Positions 46,343 to 58,129 of a DNA stretch of 64,000 nt are shown piece after piece. A program made the translations under genes and the position numbers. Each line of letters opens with the position of its first letter. The first letter of the stretch is position 1. The notes below the pieces were generated by a model. The model was not told the origin of the DNA. It was given only the letters and a program-made list of their open reading frames with translations, and ran no database searches. Source of the stretch: Hermatobates lingyangjiaoensis (lineage: Eukaryota; Arthropoda; Insecta; Hemiptera; Hermatobatidae); the NCBI GenBank assembly GCA_026182355.1, contig JAPFBL010000068.1:8779001-8843000 (forward strand), read 5' to 3'.

Positions 46343-46400
46343 AGTCTGGTTTTCCCATTTTCTTATTGTGGTTTGAACATTGATATATATATATATATAA

Positions 46401-47810
46401 GTAATTCGTCAATATTCAATTTTATTTGTAGTCACTCTCCTAGTTGTTTTATATAAATTTTGTTCGTTAAATTACTTTTTACCAGGAGTTAAGTGTATTG
46501 TATGTGAAAGTTTTCTTTACATTAATTTTTTAGAACAAGTACACCGCCAATTTTCTGCACAACTGTTGCAGGCAATAAACTTGGCCTATTAACCATTTTA
46601 ACAGACCATTGGTGTTAAGTAGTAATACTTGATTCATCAACGCACTTCTAATCCATGATTTATGCATCTACTCTGCTTCTGAATTGCAGATTGGCAATCA
46701 GTATTAATATATTATTTAAAGTAAATAAAATAATTATATGAAGGAGAGCTACTTGAGAACGCTAAAAGTTCTGCCCATATTGTAGGTAAATGTCGTTTGT
46801 GTTTGACATTTCGTCTGATAATTTTTTCATATTTTGAAGTCATTATTATGGTAAAAATGTAAAGGAATTACACTTAGAATCTCACAGGTTCGCGTTATCA
46901 TACATAGAGCTCAGATGTAAACAGCCGTGTGTTACATGAGGTAGTTCTTTAAATTAAACTAATGCCCAGGAGGTTTAAATTTATTTCACATTATTTTGTG
47001 AAAACTAAAAGAATCTTCTCACAACTTTTGATGGAAGTTCGGTGGTGTACTTGTATCCAACATTTTTTTCAAGTTGCCAAAATGACTTTTCTTCTTTAGA
47101 GTAGAGATCTTCAATTTGTGCTGAATTTGTAGTGATTTGATTTTTATATTTATTCTTTCTAACATTTCCGTCTTTGTTATACTATATTTACTAAGTCTCA
47201 ATAATCTGGATTTAGTTTATTTATAGAACTCTTTCATATCCTGTTTCAATGGGTTCAAAATTGAAAATAGTTTAATTAAAGTCCGATATCAACTTACGAG
47301 GTATGACGGTTTTTTCTAATTCTAATATTAAGTTTAATTAAAGGTCTGAAATTAAAATTGTTCTTTTATTTTCTAATTATACCTCTTTACTATAGTGTAG
47401 GCATGTAGTGAAACCAAAACTGTATTAATTATTCATTGTTTTAATGTATATTAATTAAATTGAATGTATTCCTAAGAAAATTTTACAAATTGTAAAATTT
47501 TATTTACTGGTGTAATTGGTTACCAAAGTTTCCATAAAAAAAGTGAATATTCGAATGAGTGTATTAGTATATTTTGGTTAGAAGACCTTCTGATATGCAT
47601 GACTCATTGAACACTACTGGATATTTTCCATCGATGTATATAAAATGTAATACAAATATATATAACCATGTAATATATTTCTTAAACATCTAAACGATAC
47701 TGTTTGGAGATATTGTTTTTATTTCTAATTTACGGTTGCTTAGTTGTACAGCTCTTTTTAAAATATATATAAAAATATGATAAATATATTTGGCATACTA
47801 AATTTATTTT
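46401..47810. other. Intronic AT-rich DNA
   Basis: Nothing recognised apart from a perfect palindrome AAAATTTTACAA with its complement around 47477-47501. Confidence 0.4.
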
Positions 47811-47811
47811 T

Positions 47812-48470
47812 ATCGGAAACGTAATTCGTTAACTCAGAAATCATTCAAAAGAATTCAAAGAAATCATAAAAGTGTTCCTTTAAATTTTTGCTAATCAATG
47901 TATTAGAGTTGTGCTTTTAACGAGTTCCTGCATCTACAGGCCAATCCTACAGTTTTAAAGTTTCTCGTTCTCTCTAAGTATACATGCTCAATTTGGCCTA
48001 ACCTCCCGCGTGATATAGCCACTCGAAGGGACCTCTATGGGATCCGTAACTCCGGTCTGACTCAAGTGCGTGCACGTAACTCACTGAGCTAGGCTTAATG
48101 ATATGTCAAAGTATCGGAGTAATTTTTGTGCATACTAATTCTTTTAATCGAAACGTAATTAAATTAACTCAAAATCATTCAAGAACTCAAAGAAATCAGT
48201 TTTTTCTGTTGGTTTATATTATCTATGTTATATAATTCAAAATTCTCACCAACTACAACACTTTTCTGATTACAAAGATTCACAAACTAAGTATACATGC
48301 TAATTGGCCTAACTGGCTGATATAGCCACTCAAGGGACCTCTATTAGTCCAGTAATCCCTCTGACTCAAGTGGTGCACTTCTCCTGAAGGCAATGTATGT
48401 CAAAGTATCGGAGTGATTTTTGTCTGTAACTTTTAATGAGATAATTAAATTGCCTTATTGCCTAATGAGA
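47812..48470. repeat. Diverged tandem duplication, about 330-bp unit, SINE-like
   Basis: The first copy (about 47812-48140) and second (about 48141-48470) share GGCCTAAC, GATATAGCCACTC, GGGACCTCTAT, TGACTCAAGTG and ATGTCAAAGTATCGGAGT. On the minus strand, 47990-48100 reads TAGCTCAGTGAGTTACG and later CCTTCGAGTGG, which weakly resembles the A and B boxes of a tRNA-derived SINE. Confidence 0.5.
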
Positions 48471-50391
48471 TCGTTTATTTCGTTTTTAATTTTATGTATA
48501 TATAAACAAAATTTACAACAAAAACACAAGATAACAAAGATCACAAACAAGACACAAATCAAACAAGATCACAAATAAAAAATCTTGTTTGTTCAGAAAT
48601 AGATTACAGAGGCTCACACGATAGATAAGCTGACATACAGTTTCTAATTTTTGGTACAAATGGTATTTAGGAGGAAAATGAGGTTGGAACTCAGTTCGCG
48701 GGTAGATGTGCATAAGATGTAATAGCTGTCTTTAAACTACATAACTATGTTTTTGAAAAATTTATGCCTTTTAAGTTTAATTATTTTCTGATAGGGCGTG
48801 TTTAATGATTTTCTGACAAGTTACATTCTCTATTGTCGACCATTGCTAACGCAGCCGCTCTTAAGTTTAGAGTATTAAAAGTGATTAGGTTTATCTGAAA
48901 TGGCTTATCCATTGATGTATGTTATGTTACAGAGGTAACCTTTGTGTCTAGTAATTATTTTATATTAAGAACGATGTAATAATACAAACAGTTTTGTCAT
49001 CTTACTTAGTTTTATTATAAAAGCGCAGTTAATTTTATTTTTTATAATTATGATATTTTCTAAACTATTTCAAATCTTGGTTTTCCTAAATATTCTTTAA
49101 AATTAATGTATGTTTTACAACTCTAAGTTGAACATTTATTCTTTTTTGTTTGTAACTTTTAACCTTTCTTATACAAACTATCTGATGTATGTAACTTTAC
49201 AATAAGTAAATACTTTTGAGTTAGTTTTAATTTCAGACCTTTTTTTTATTTATTTTTGAGTGACCAATTGAAGGTTTGTTATAAGTTTATTTAATAAACT
49301 TTATTCTTAAAGTTCTTGTGTTATTAAAATTAATTGTTCCTAAATATTTTGACGTAGTTTTTGGGGTAAAATTATTTTTAAGAATTGCATCTTAAATTAT
49401 TCCTTTAAATCATACAATTTCATTATTATTATTATTATAATAATAGTTGGTTTTAAGTTGATGGTGGTTCGTAAAGCACCCAGATTTTATGCTATATCCA
49501 CCGATTTAGTTTTCTTAGGGTATTGTAATTCTAGATCTCAAGTATATCCTTAGATGGCTATATGTGTAGTCTTTGGCTCCTGTAAGTCTCCTCATACTGG
49601 AAGTGCTGATTCAAAACTTTAAACATGGAATATCTGAAACTGAAATTGCAAAGCTATAAAATATAGCTAGCTGAGAGTAAGTAGCAAATTATTTAAAGCT
49701 ATAAAGTTGAAGTTTCTACTTCAAAACGTAAACAATTTTTGTTTTCATGTTTTGATCTTGGTTTTTCTCACATATTCAGGAGAGTAAATTTTTGGTTAAA
49801 TAGAATGAAACCAAAAGGTTATCAAAAAACTGACTATAGATTTAACTTCACTGATATAGATATGAATAGGCGCATTATGATCGTTACTGATAACATTATA
49901 AAACTTGTATCAGGAAGAGGGTTATTATTTGTCCCACATTCGCCTTGATTACTTTCAATGTCTTCTGAAGGAACATTATTAGATTGGTTATTTATTTAGT
50001 CGACTTCTGTTTCTTTCTGAATATGCATGTTCAGAAGTATTGTATTCCTAGAAATGGATTTAATGAAAAGGAAAATTAAAACGTGTCTAGTATTTTCAGA
50101 AAAACTAATTTAAATGGTCAATCTTTTGCATATAGTGTTTGTTGACAACTTTGGAATTATTGAAACCTACACTTCTACAATTGCAATTTAATCATATTCA
50201 GTTCTTTATGTAGTACTTTATTTATATAGTTGTCATTTAGCATGCTGTAGACATCATTGAAATAGGTTAATAATATATAAATATAACTGATTTATATATT
50301 TTATTTTCATCTCCAGTCATATAGAATGTAGTTTTATATTTCAATTGATATTCCCTGAATGATTTCAAATTCGCCTCGATGTCTCTTTCAG
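48471..50391. other. Intronic AT-rich DNA
   Basis: Contains a weak, decayed module C trace near 48640-48660 (minus strand, CCAAAAATTAGAAACTG) and no supported gene. Confidence 0.35.
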
Positions 50392-50516
50392 AAATTCAAA
50401 TGAGTGAAGTTCAAGAAGAAAATGTTTCTCATCAAGAAGTTCTTGATGGAGGGAAAATTGAAGGAAATTCTTCCAAAGAAGAAATCAAAACAAATTCTCC
50501 TAGTGTCCCCTCTTGA
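50392..50516 (+). CDS. MFSD6: MFSD6-like transporter, terminal exon A
   Basis: Follows GTCTCTTTCAG and completes the phase 1 codon left at 39190: (K)EIQMSEVQEENVSHQEV, LDGGKIEGNSSKEEIK, TNSPSVPS, stop TGA (50514-50516). The acidic, Ser-rich hydrophilic sequence suits a cytoplasmic C-terminal tail. Stops occur in the other frames. Confidence 0.7.
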
Positions 50517-51074
50517 CTTTCAATGTCCTTTATTTGATATTTACTATGTTGATTTCCGTATGTTCTTTGGCTGTGAACGAAATACTTTTGTTATTTATAT
50601 TTGATTCTTCGATAATAAACATATCATATTCTTTTTTATAAGTTGTGATAGTGTAGCATGTTGTAATATGGGTTCATACATTGGTATAATACTCATCTCA
50701 ACTAAATAAGTGAGTCATCACTAACCGACATATTGGTGGTTCATATTAACAAAATGAAGATGAAGCTATCTGACAGAAGCAAACTAAGTTAAATTCGAAA
50801 ATTTGTGAGTCAACCATATTCAAATCAAACTTTCATATTATTCCCTTTTATTTAAAACCTCTTTCATATGTTTAAATATGCTTTTTGAAAAAGAAACAAT
50901 AGTGGATTATTATATTACATAGAGTTAGAAGTCTAAATTCAGAACATTAACTCATAATTCGTCTATTTCAAAATTTTCATTTCCTACCTATGAAAAGGTT
51001 TTTAATATTAAAAAAGAGCACTTTGGGTCTGAAAATTTTATTCCAACATAAAAATAATCTCTCAAATTATTTCT

Positions 51075-51097
51075 CTCTCTATCTCTCTCTTTCTCTC

Positions 51098-51155
<58 letters not shown>
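51075..51155. repeat. (CT)n microsatellite
   Basis: Long CT run preceded by a decayed module D trace (CCTATGAAAAGGTTTTT at 50986). Open frames of Leu-Ser or Arg-Glu across it are artefacts. Confidence 0.9.
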
Positions 51156-51159
<4 letters not shown>

Positions 51160-51288
51160 CTCCTTCCTCTCTCTTTCCATACGCACACAGACACACATGT
51201 ATACTTTAAAAACGTTAAAGCTGTCCCAATGGCCTTCACAAAACTAAAAAGTATAGAATAAAGTACAGAACAAACACTTACTCATACC

Positions 51289-51318
51289 AATATTTCGTAC
51301 AGACAGTTTGTCATCTAG
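51289..51318 (-). ncRNA. Decayed hammerhead-like motif, AUAU type
   Basis: Minus strand: CTAGATGA (one base inserted into CTGATGA), a weak stem, GAA, ATAT, T. A second decayed example lies on the plus strand at 51446 (CTGACGA, then AAA for GAA). The pair resembles a module B-type foldback. Confidence 0.4.
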
Positions 51319-51559
51319 GAGGATATCAGAAAAAGAGATAAAATAGATGGATATTAGTATGGTTGTTAATATTTCTAAAGACTAATTAAGACTAGGTACA
51401 CTAACTACTTTCTCACGATCACATCATCTACTTCTTCTCTTCTCCCTGACGACGAACTGTCTGTTTAAAATGTTGATCTCGGTAAGGTTTTTTCTGTTCT
51501 AGTTCTATGCACTTTAGCTGATATCAAACACAAAAAAAAACACTGCAAAAACTCACTTC

Positions 51560-51586
51560 TATATTTCAATGAATCTTTGTCATCGG
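51560..51586 (-). ncRNA. Decayed hammerhead-like motif, AUAU type
   Basis: Minus strand: CCGATGA, weak stem II, GAA, ATAT, A, then GAAGTGAG. It has a core substitution and a poor stem. Confidence 0.35.
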
Positions 51587-51729
51587 AGATATGTAATTCA
51601 CTTGAGGAGCGAAACCACCCATCCATAAGTATACCAAATTGAATTTGTTTGTAAAAAAAAGGATTTATTTTGTCTCTACTTCACGGTTGATACTTTTATT
51701 AATCTATATAGATTTATATATGAAGTCTA

Positions 51730-51900
51730 AACAACAAGGAAAAAGAAAAACAAAAGAAATAAATGCTCTGAGGCTTTTAATTTGATGTCATCAGAGAGCA
51801 AACAAAGTAACCGAGAAACATCTTCTTGCTTACTTTTTTTACTCTCTGATGACATAAATGCCTCAGAGCATTTCTTTTCTTTTCCTTGTGGTTTACATTT
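51730..51900. repeat. Foldback repeat, arms about 65 bp
   Basis: 51730-51806 and 51834-51900 are inverted copies (AATGCTCTGAGGC and TGTCATCAGAGAG in each arm) around a short loop. The arms contain a CTGATGACAT string, but the rest of the hammerhead core was not found. Open frames here are just the two arms read in opposite directions. Confidence 0.7.
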
Positions 51901-51950
51901 CCTTGCCTGCATCACGTGTTTAATTATGATTTTTCTGCATATATATATAC

Positions 51951-52235
51951 TTTTTCTTTGGAAATACGATCTGAAACGGACAAATATAGTTCAATTTAGA
52001 AAAAGAAACATAGAGAAATTAAAAGCACACACTTACAGTCTCTAATTTTTGGTTTGAACCGTCTTCAGGAGATATAAGAGAGGGAAACCAAGCGCACTGG
52101 AGACCTCCAACCGTCTCTGAACCAGTGCGCTTGGCTTCCCTCTCTTATCTCTCCTGAAGACGGTTCAAACCGAAAATTAGAGACTGTAAGTGTGTGCTTT
52201 TAATTTCTCGATGTTTCTTTTTCTACATTGAACTA
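51951..52235. mobile_element. Module C foldback dimer
   Basis: Left arm minus (51951-52095) and right arm plus (52105-52235), joined at their 5' sides around GAGACCTCCAACCGTCTC. The 3' tails with ACGGACAAATATAG / TTCTACATTGAAC face outward to TA-rich tracts. The left core carries AAA instead of GAA; the right core is intact. Confidence 0.8.
52154..52179 (+). ncRNA. Hammerhead ribozyme, module C (best copy)
   Basis: CTGAAGA (52154-52160), extra C, GGTT-CAA-ACC stem II, GAA (52172-52174), stem III AATT (52175-52178), A (52179). Stem I is TCTC upstream with GAGA downstream, followed by an internal loop and then CTTA with TAAG. This is the most convincing three-stem fold of the module. Confidence 0.75.
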
Positions 52236-52719
52236 TATATATATATTTCAGTGTTTTCTTATCTGGACCACATATATTCAATACTACTTTTTTTTTTATC
52301 GAATTTGGTTCAGGGTCATACAATGTAGATGAAAGGTTCGCTTAAAGGTGTTTTACTCTGTGACGCTGAACGAACCACGATAAAAAAAAATAGAGTTATA
52401 AATATATATTCGTATAGTTATATTCAGTTTTGCTTCTTTTTTTTACACATATTTGATTAAACAGTTTGCCTATTTTAATTCTGTTAAACATTGTTGAGAC
52501 CTATAATATTCTGATTAAAGATTTTCAATGACAGAGAAGCGTATAAACAAATTCATCAAACGTTTTGGTTTTGATTTCCATTATTTTTTTTCTCTATTAT
52601 TTTATAACTATCACTAAACTACTTAATATACAAACTAGTTTCGGTTATCATTTACCATTAAAATTAAAAGTAATTATTCTAAAATTAACATTACATTAAG
52701 TAAAATTGACATTATGAAA

Positions 52720-53260
52720 TAAATTAAGAATGATCACATCGGAAGTCTGAAGTTAAGTTGGCGGTTTGAAAGGTCTCACTCGATGATATCAGTGTTGATA
52801 ATTTGCTGTCCTGTTTCTGGCTTCCCATTCCTCTCCTCCTTTGTCCTCCATACAACTTCAGCGTCCTGGTCTAACTATTCATTCTAGGTTTCTTGTCTAT
52901 AATAGTTTATGGTTCTAAAATGATCACGTCTATTATGGGTGATTATTTCGGTGCTGTTTAACATTTGTCTAATAAATTTAACATGGTGGGATTTCTAGAT
53001 ATGTTCTTTGTGGGCTCCGGCAGCAAGATGCATATCTAGCCTCCTTGACAAAGTGGTGGTGGTGGAGCTAATGTAATTTTAATCCAGGAATTGGCAGTTT
53101 CCTATTTTGCAACTGTATTCGTATATTACATTGGTTCTCTGAAGTACTTCCTTCCTTAACAAATTATTTCGATAACCATGCTTGTAGTGATTGAACTGAT
53201 ATAGGATATATTCAGTTTTAAACGGTTACCTGGGATTTGGCACGCCGAGTTTGCTTTAAT
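52720..53260 (-). pseudogene. PLE-type GIY-YIG endonuclease fragment, second lineage
   Basis: Minus-strand frame: NVIYEYSCKIGNCQFLD, stop, NYISSTTTTLSRRLDMHL, then AAGAHKEHI. The order IYEY.C..G.C, Y(I)...TTTTLSRRL..HL..GA.K.H is the GIY-YIG signature of a PLE lineage clearly different from the one at 58047-61066. It continues with FIRQMLNSTEIITHNRRD. Internal stops show it is dead. Confidence 0.7.
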
Positions 53261-55905
53261 AATACTTCTTGCTACCCATTCATCAGTTTTGTAAGCCACT
53301 GTATTGATTCCGATATTGTACTTGGCTTTGTCGTTCCCTAATCATTGGCCTCTTGATCTTGTTCATTTTTAGTATGTATTTTCGCTATATTAATAGTATA
53401 CATTATTAGAATCATTATGTCTCAAATGTTATTCAATTTTGATTTTAATTTAAAACTTGTGCAATAATTTATTATGTGGTGTTTTCTATATGATTATTAA
53501 TTTAATAATAATATATATTAGTAATTTATGTTATTATTGTTTTAATGATAATATATATTATTAATTTATAATATTATTATATTAATAATAGTATATATTA
53601 TTGACCTATATTGTTATTTTATACAGGAAAAGTATAAATTAATCTCATCTCAAATAAATAATTTTGTTAAACAACGCTTTTCGAAAACGTAGAGTTCTTT
53701 ATCAAGTCCACAACGATAACCAGTTCTTTTCCCACTTTCATAAGTAAAGATTAATTATCTTCAAGAGAAATATAGAAATATTGCATCAAGTCTGCAAGTT
53801 CCGTGAAATTTCTAATCTTGAGGCTTACGAAATTAACAAATCAGGTCTGTAAAGTGAATGACAAAAAGAAATTGAAATACTTGAAAAGCTCTTTCGTGAT
53901 TCGATAAGCTGATAATACCGAATGTCAGCAACCATAACTTTTGTTCTAAATAACTTGATTGAGTAAGTTTCATAAAATTTTCACAATAGACATCGGAAGT
54001 GACTGTTATACCATGTTCCATAAATTCAATCAGTAAAACTTGATAATACAAGAGAGACTTTTGCTTTGCTATGACAATTACGTACCTATTGAAACATGTA
54101 CGTCAAAACAAATTCAATCGAGGTGCCCACTGTGTTGTAATCGTACTATGTTTCGATTTGTTTGATGAGGGCAATGAAATGTTTGAATCATCGAGATCAT
54201 AAATTTCGTTAAATGTATAAGCATCAATAGTTCGATGGTTATTGAATCAGAGAACACGTACATGATGAGAATGGTAGCGTTATATATAAATCTAGCGCCA
54301 CTTTAGAAGGAGCTTGATTACTTTTCTGAACAATTCTCATATATGTCAACGTCTAAACCGCAATAAGAAATTCATAAAAGAGACTAAGCTGTTTTAACCA
54401 AAAACAACTGGCCTTCGTCATAGTCATAGAATATCGCGTCTCATAAAAGAATATCGGTTTTTAAGTTGCTACAAAAAATTATCCAATTTAAATACGGAAA
54501 CCCGTTTAATGTAAAATGTAGTTTTGCATTACGTAGAGCCACAGTGCTAAAATAATTCTGAATTAAAAATCGATGTTAAGAAATATTATCAAGTTTTCAT
54601 AAATTAAATTAAATATATCAAATATTAAAAGAATTAGTAGCAATTTATTTATTATTAACGAGACCAATATTCTTTTCTACCAGGGTTAACTGCTAGTAGC
54701 AGATGATATTTTACTCATTTCTTCCTGAGATCTGTTCACTCTTACTTACCCAGAGGCAAGTTCTCTCTGTTTGCATTTTACTGCCTTTAAAATATCTCTC
54801 TCCCTTCCCTGTCCATACCACAGTTCCTTCTACAAGTTTCGCTTTAATTAGACTCTGAGAAGGCCGTTATTTTAGTCGAAAGTTCTTAATCCCATTAATG
54901 ATTGTCCTCCTGCGTTAGACGTTGATTTTTATTTCATGTTTATTTTAAATTCTTTTTATTTATATAAGAGAACCTAATGACCGACCGTATTTTGTCCTCT
55001 TGAGAACTCCCATGCCTTGGATTATCAAGTGTGTGAGATTTCACATTTGTGTATTGCGAATTTCAGTTGATTTTGACTTAATGTTGTGTGTGTATTAGAA
55101 TTATATTTAGATATATGTAATTGTCTCTATGATTCTGGAGGAATCACGCATAGGGTTTTATTTTTGCACTCCCAATATATTAAACAAAACAAAGAATGGT
55201 CAGTGTAAGGTGTTAAAATATAAAATATATTAGTGGAAAAGATGTGATGTGTTTAACACAATTTGACATGTTAGGGAAGTGCAATGATCTCAGTTGGTTA
55301 GAACCTAAATTGAATGCGATTGTAGACTGAACTTAATTTTTGGTTGGTAAAGCTCAGGGATGGTAAAGGCTGTGAGCTATTATTTAGTAGCTTGGTGAAT
55401 TGTGATTATTTGTACGTAGTTTTATAAGTAGATGTTTCTTTTTTCTAAATGTTTAAGCCAAATCATATATCAAATACGATTCTGCAAGGAAAATCTAAAT
55501 AATTTTCACCAATACCACATATATACCACATAGGCTCAAAATGCTAAATTTTATGGACGTTTATAGTTTGAAATTCGTTCTCTCCTCATTCTGTGTCTTA
55601 TATAAATAATGAATCTGTAGGATATTTCAATTGGTTGGTCGCCGTGAGGAAATCAAAAGGTAATATGAACCGAGAAAGCTGTATTCGATATACCAAACGG
55701 AATACATTCTCCAGCTTGATTTTTATTATGATCTTCTCTTGATGAAATATTGTTCAAAATGTATGACCATTATAGCGAGTGATTTGCTCTATTTTATGCT
55801 CTCTTTAATTTTAATTACTATAATGTTTTATTCATCTTTTGAAACATTAAAGAATTGTGTAGTGGTCCAAATACCTGGAATTTATTATTTTCAAATCGTG
55901 GTTAC
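53261..55905. other. AT-rich DNA with faint module A traces
   Basis: Two highly decayed module A-like stretches: minus strand near 54355-54425 (actaagctgttttaaccaaa, with CTTCGTCATAGTC) and plus strand near 54853-54895 (CTCTGAGAAGGCCG...TCGAAAGTTCTTAATC). No gene supported. Confidence 0.35.
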
Positions 55906-55909
55906 TGTT

Positions 55910-56140
55910 ATATATATAAAGATTTCACATAAACACATGAAATAACAGTCAATGATCAAACCACAATATGAAATGGGAAAACAAGACTAAGATCTTTCAA
56001 CCATAACAAGCTGTCTCGTTGTTACATCCGTAACAACCCAACCAGTTGAGTTTTTGACTCTGACGAAGACCGCTTGTTACGGTTGAAAGATCATAGTCTT
56101 GTTTACCCATTTCATATTGTTGTTTGATCATATATATATA
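55910..56140. mobile_element. Module A foldback dimer
   Basis: Left arm minus (tail 55915-55970, decayed core near 55989-56015) and right arm plus with core CTGACGA (56060), GAA (56085-56087), then AGATCA, where the palindrome is broken by one base. Stem I GACT/AGTC is intact on the right. TA-rich sequence lies at both outer ends. Confidence 0.75.
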
Positions 56141-56933
56141 TAAACTTTTCCATTTTCTTATTGAATTTGTAGTGATTCTTTAATTTATATATGTTTATTT
56201 CACGAAATTGGCTCATTGTTTGTGTATATACACGTATTTCGACTGTATACATATGATTATATATGTGTATACATAGTAAACAAATATATATAAATATCTA
56301 TAGTTAATAGACCCAGAGCCTGTGATTCTACAAAGTATTCACCATCAGTAAATGAAACAAGGTCTATTCGAGGGGGCTCATTTTCAGATAATTTAATCAA
56401 TTTTTTTTTTGACTCTAACTTTCTGGATAGGTCACAGAAATGTTTGTTAATTCCTCAGTTATTACTGTTTTTGTATTTTTGTTGATCTTTGGTGATTTTA
56501 CTCTACTTAATATTTATATATATTAGTGAAATGTTTATTACAATATTTTTTTTAAATAGAAGCGTTACATTTTTTGAATGGTATTTATTGGGTTCCTCTT
56601 TAACCATTTTATTCTTTTCTTATATGCTACAAGAAAGGTCATGTTAATTATTAATTCTGTAGTGAAAATTAGTGGTGTAACTATTGTGAGTACCTCCAGT
56701 GTGAGACTACATGTGTATCTCGTAAATTAATACATATTGCCAGAACTTACTGTTCGAACTGAATCACACTTAGACCCACTGTCAAGAGGAAGGTAACTAG
56801 TCATGTTTATATGATGATGTTGATTTACTTAAATATGTAATAAATTAATTATATATAGTTGTGGTAATCTTTAATATTGTTTTCACTTCTTTTCTTTTCA
56901 TGAATTACTTGTAATGTTATTTTATTTCGACAG
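56141..56933. other. AT-rich DNA, nothing recognised
   Basis: No feature until the candidate terminal exon. Confidence 0.4.
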
Positions 56934-56975
56934 CTGGAAGATAGTTTTGCAAATGGAAGTGGAAATACTTCGTAA
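56934..56975 (+). CDS. MFSD6: MFSD6-like transporter, alternative terminal exon B2
   Basis: After ATTTCGACAG, phase 0: LEDSFANGSGNTS, stop TAA (56973-56975). It would follow exon B1 (40584) to give ...IKFE-LEDSF... Short and hydrophilic, plausible as a C-terminus. Support is limited to the splice acceptor and phase. Confidence 0.4.
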   Translation: MEDSFANGSGNTS

Positions 56976-57219
56976 TGATAGGTATGACAATCAATACTGA
57001 GAGGGAGGAATTCAAAGTACTAAGTCTCTTGTCGTCTGCATTTTGTGCATGTCTTCTTTGTCTTGTAGCTCTACATTTTCATATCTGAACTGCTTATAAA
57101 TGACTATCGGTGGCCAGTGTTCAAAGTTGTTGTTATATTAAAAGCTTCTCGTAATATACTTTCAAATCATTATGATTTCTTAAGCATTAATAGTATTAAC
57201 ACCTTTACGTTGAAAAAAA

Positions 57220-57460
57220 AAATCCGAAACGGACAAATGAAGTTTAATATAGATAACGGAACAAAAATGGATCAAAAACACACACAGCCTCTAATTATCG
57301 ATTTGAACTGTCATCAGGAGGGATAAAAGAGGGAACCGAGATCGTCTCTGTACCTGTGCGCTTTGTTTCCCTCTCTTATCTCCCCTGTTGACGGTTCAAA
57401 CACTTTAGAGACTTTCTGTATGTTTTTATTTATTTGTGGTTCTTTATATATATTGAACTA
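57220..57460. mobile_element. Module C foldback dimer, decayed
   Basis: Left arm minus and right arm plus around a centre near 57345-57360. The cores are mutated (left ATGACAGTTCAAATCGATAA; right TGTTGACGGTTCAAACAC). The tails CGAAACGGACAAATGAAG and TATATTGAACTATATA face outward. Confidence 0.65.
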
Positions 57461-57524
57461 TATACATTATCACATAAATACAAGAACACAGACAGTTACA
57501 AGCAAGACATCCGTTACAAGGTAC

Positions 57525-57550
57525 GATATTTCGTCATCCGTTTTCTTCAG
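57525..57550 (-). ncRNA. Hammerhead-like core, AUAU type
   Basis: Minus strand: CTGAAGA, a weak stem II, GAA, ATAT, C, then GTACC. The core bases fit, but stem II is poorly paired. Confidence 0.45.
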
Positions 57551-57569
57551 GTGTAAATGTTTGAGGCAC

Positions 57570-57590
57570 CAGATGACATATATATATATA

Positions 57591-57625
<35 letters not shown>
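57570..57625. repeat. (TA)n microsatellite, imperfect
   Basis: TA run at the left outer end of the PLE N-terminal foldback. Confidence 0.9.
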
Positions 57626-57629
<4 letters not shown>

Positions 57630-57955
57630 GTTTGATTAAATAATACGCCATATTTACGGTTGATTAGTTTCCTTGTGTATTTCTCAAGGGATCTGAATAA
57701 TCTTCTTGTACAAACATCTAAATTGAATAGAACATTTCCAATGGTTCCATTGTCTTTACATCTTGCATTTACAATGCAATTTACATCTTGCAAAATGCAA
57801 GATGTAAAGACAATGGAACCATTGGAAATGTTCTATTCAATTTAGATGTTTGTACAAGAAGATTATTCAGATCCCTTGAGAAATACACAAGGAAACTAAT
57901 CAACCGTAAATATGGCGTATTATTTAATCAAACCTGTATAAATGAAGGACTGCTT
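57626..57955. mobile_element. PLE N-terminal fragment as foldback dimer
   Basis: Left arm 57626-57768 and right arm 57796-57945 are essentially perfect inverted copies with a loop of about 28 bases. The right arm on plus reads NGTIGNVLFNLDVCTRRLFR, SLEKYTRKLINRKYGVLFN and QTCINEGLLPNI, then runs into (TA)n. The left arm gives the same peptide on minus. This is PLE-type N-terminal sequence (upstream of the reverse transcriptase), truncated at the same NEGLLP motif as the copies at 7785 and 61625. Confidence 0.75.
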
Positions 57956-57959
57956 CCTA

Positions 57960-57973
57960 ATATACTAATATAT

Positions 57974-58012
<39 letters not shown>
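57960..58012. repeat. (TA)n microsatellite
   Basis: TA run between the N-terminal foldback and the large PLE foldback. Confidence 0.9.
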
Positions 58013-58015
<3 letters not shown>

Positions 58016-58103
58016 CAATTAAAAGAAACGGTCCAGCGGACTTTTTTAAAATAAAATAAAAAACGAAGGAAACACACAGAAAGACACAGACATAACTCAC
58101 ATC

Positions 58104-58129
58104 GATATTTCGACAATCGTCGTCATCAG
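58104..58129 (-). ncRNA. Hammerhead ribozyme, module B (left arm)
   Basis: Minus strand: CTGATGA, extra C, GAC..GTC-type stem II, GAA, ATAT, C, then GATGTGAG. The upstream CACCTC and downstream GATGTGAG pair as TC/GA, a one-base mismatch, then CAC/GTG, giving a clear stem I. Confidence 0.75.

Larger units (their letters stand above)
45737..46400 (+). mobile_element. Compact PLE remnant between two module A ends
   Basis: Layout: (TA)n, a minus-oriented module A tail and a plus module A 3' half (about 45740-45865), coding remnants (45850-46250), a complete plus module A with hammerhead (46295-46380), (TA)n. This ties module A to a PLE protein: the coding part directly precedes the ribozyme-bearing end. 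Confidence 0.7.

Noticed and set aside
47990..48100. tRNA gene on the minus strand
   Set aside because: Only weak A- and B-box resemblance. No acceptor or anticodon arm could be folded. A SINE relic is more likely, and the region is tandemly duplicated.
50988..51247. Arg-Glu and Leu-Ser rich open frames
   Set aside because: They are the two strands of a (CT)n microsatellite.
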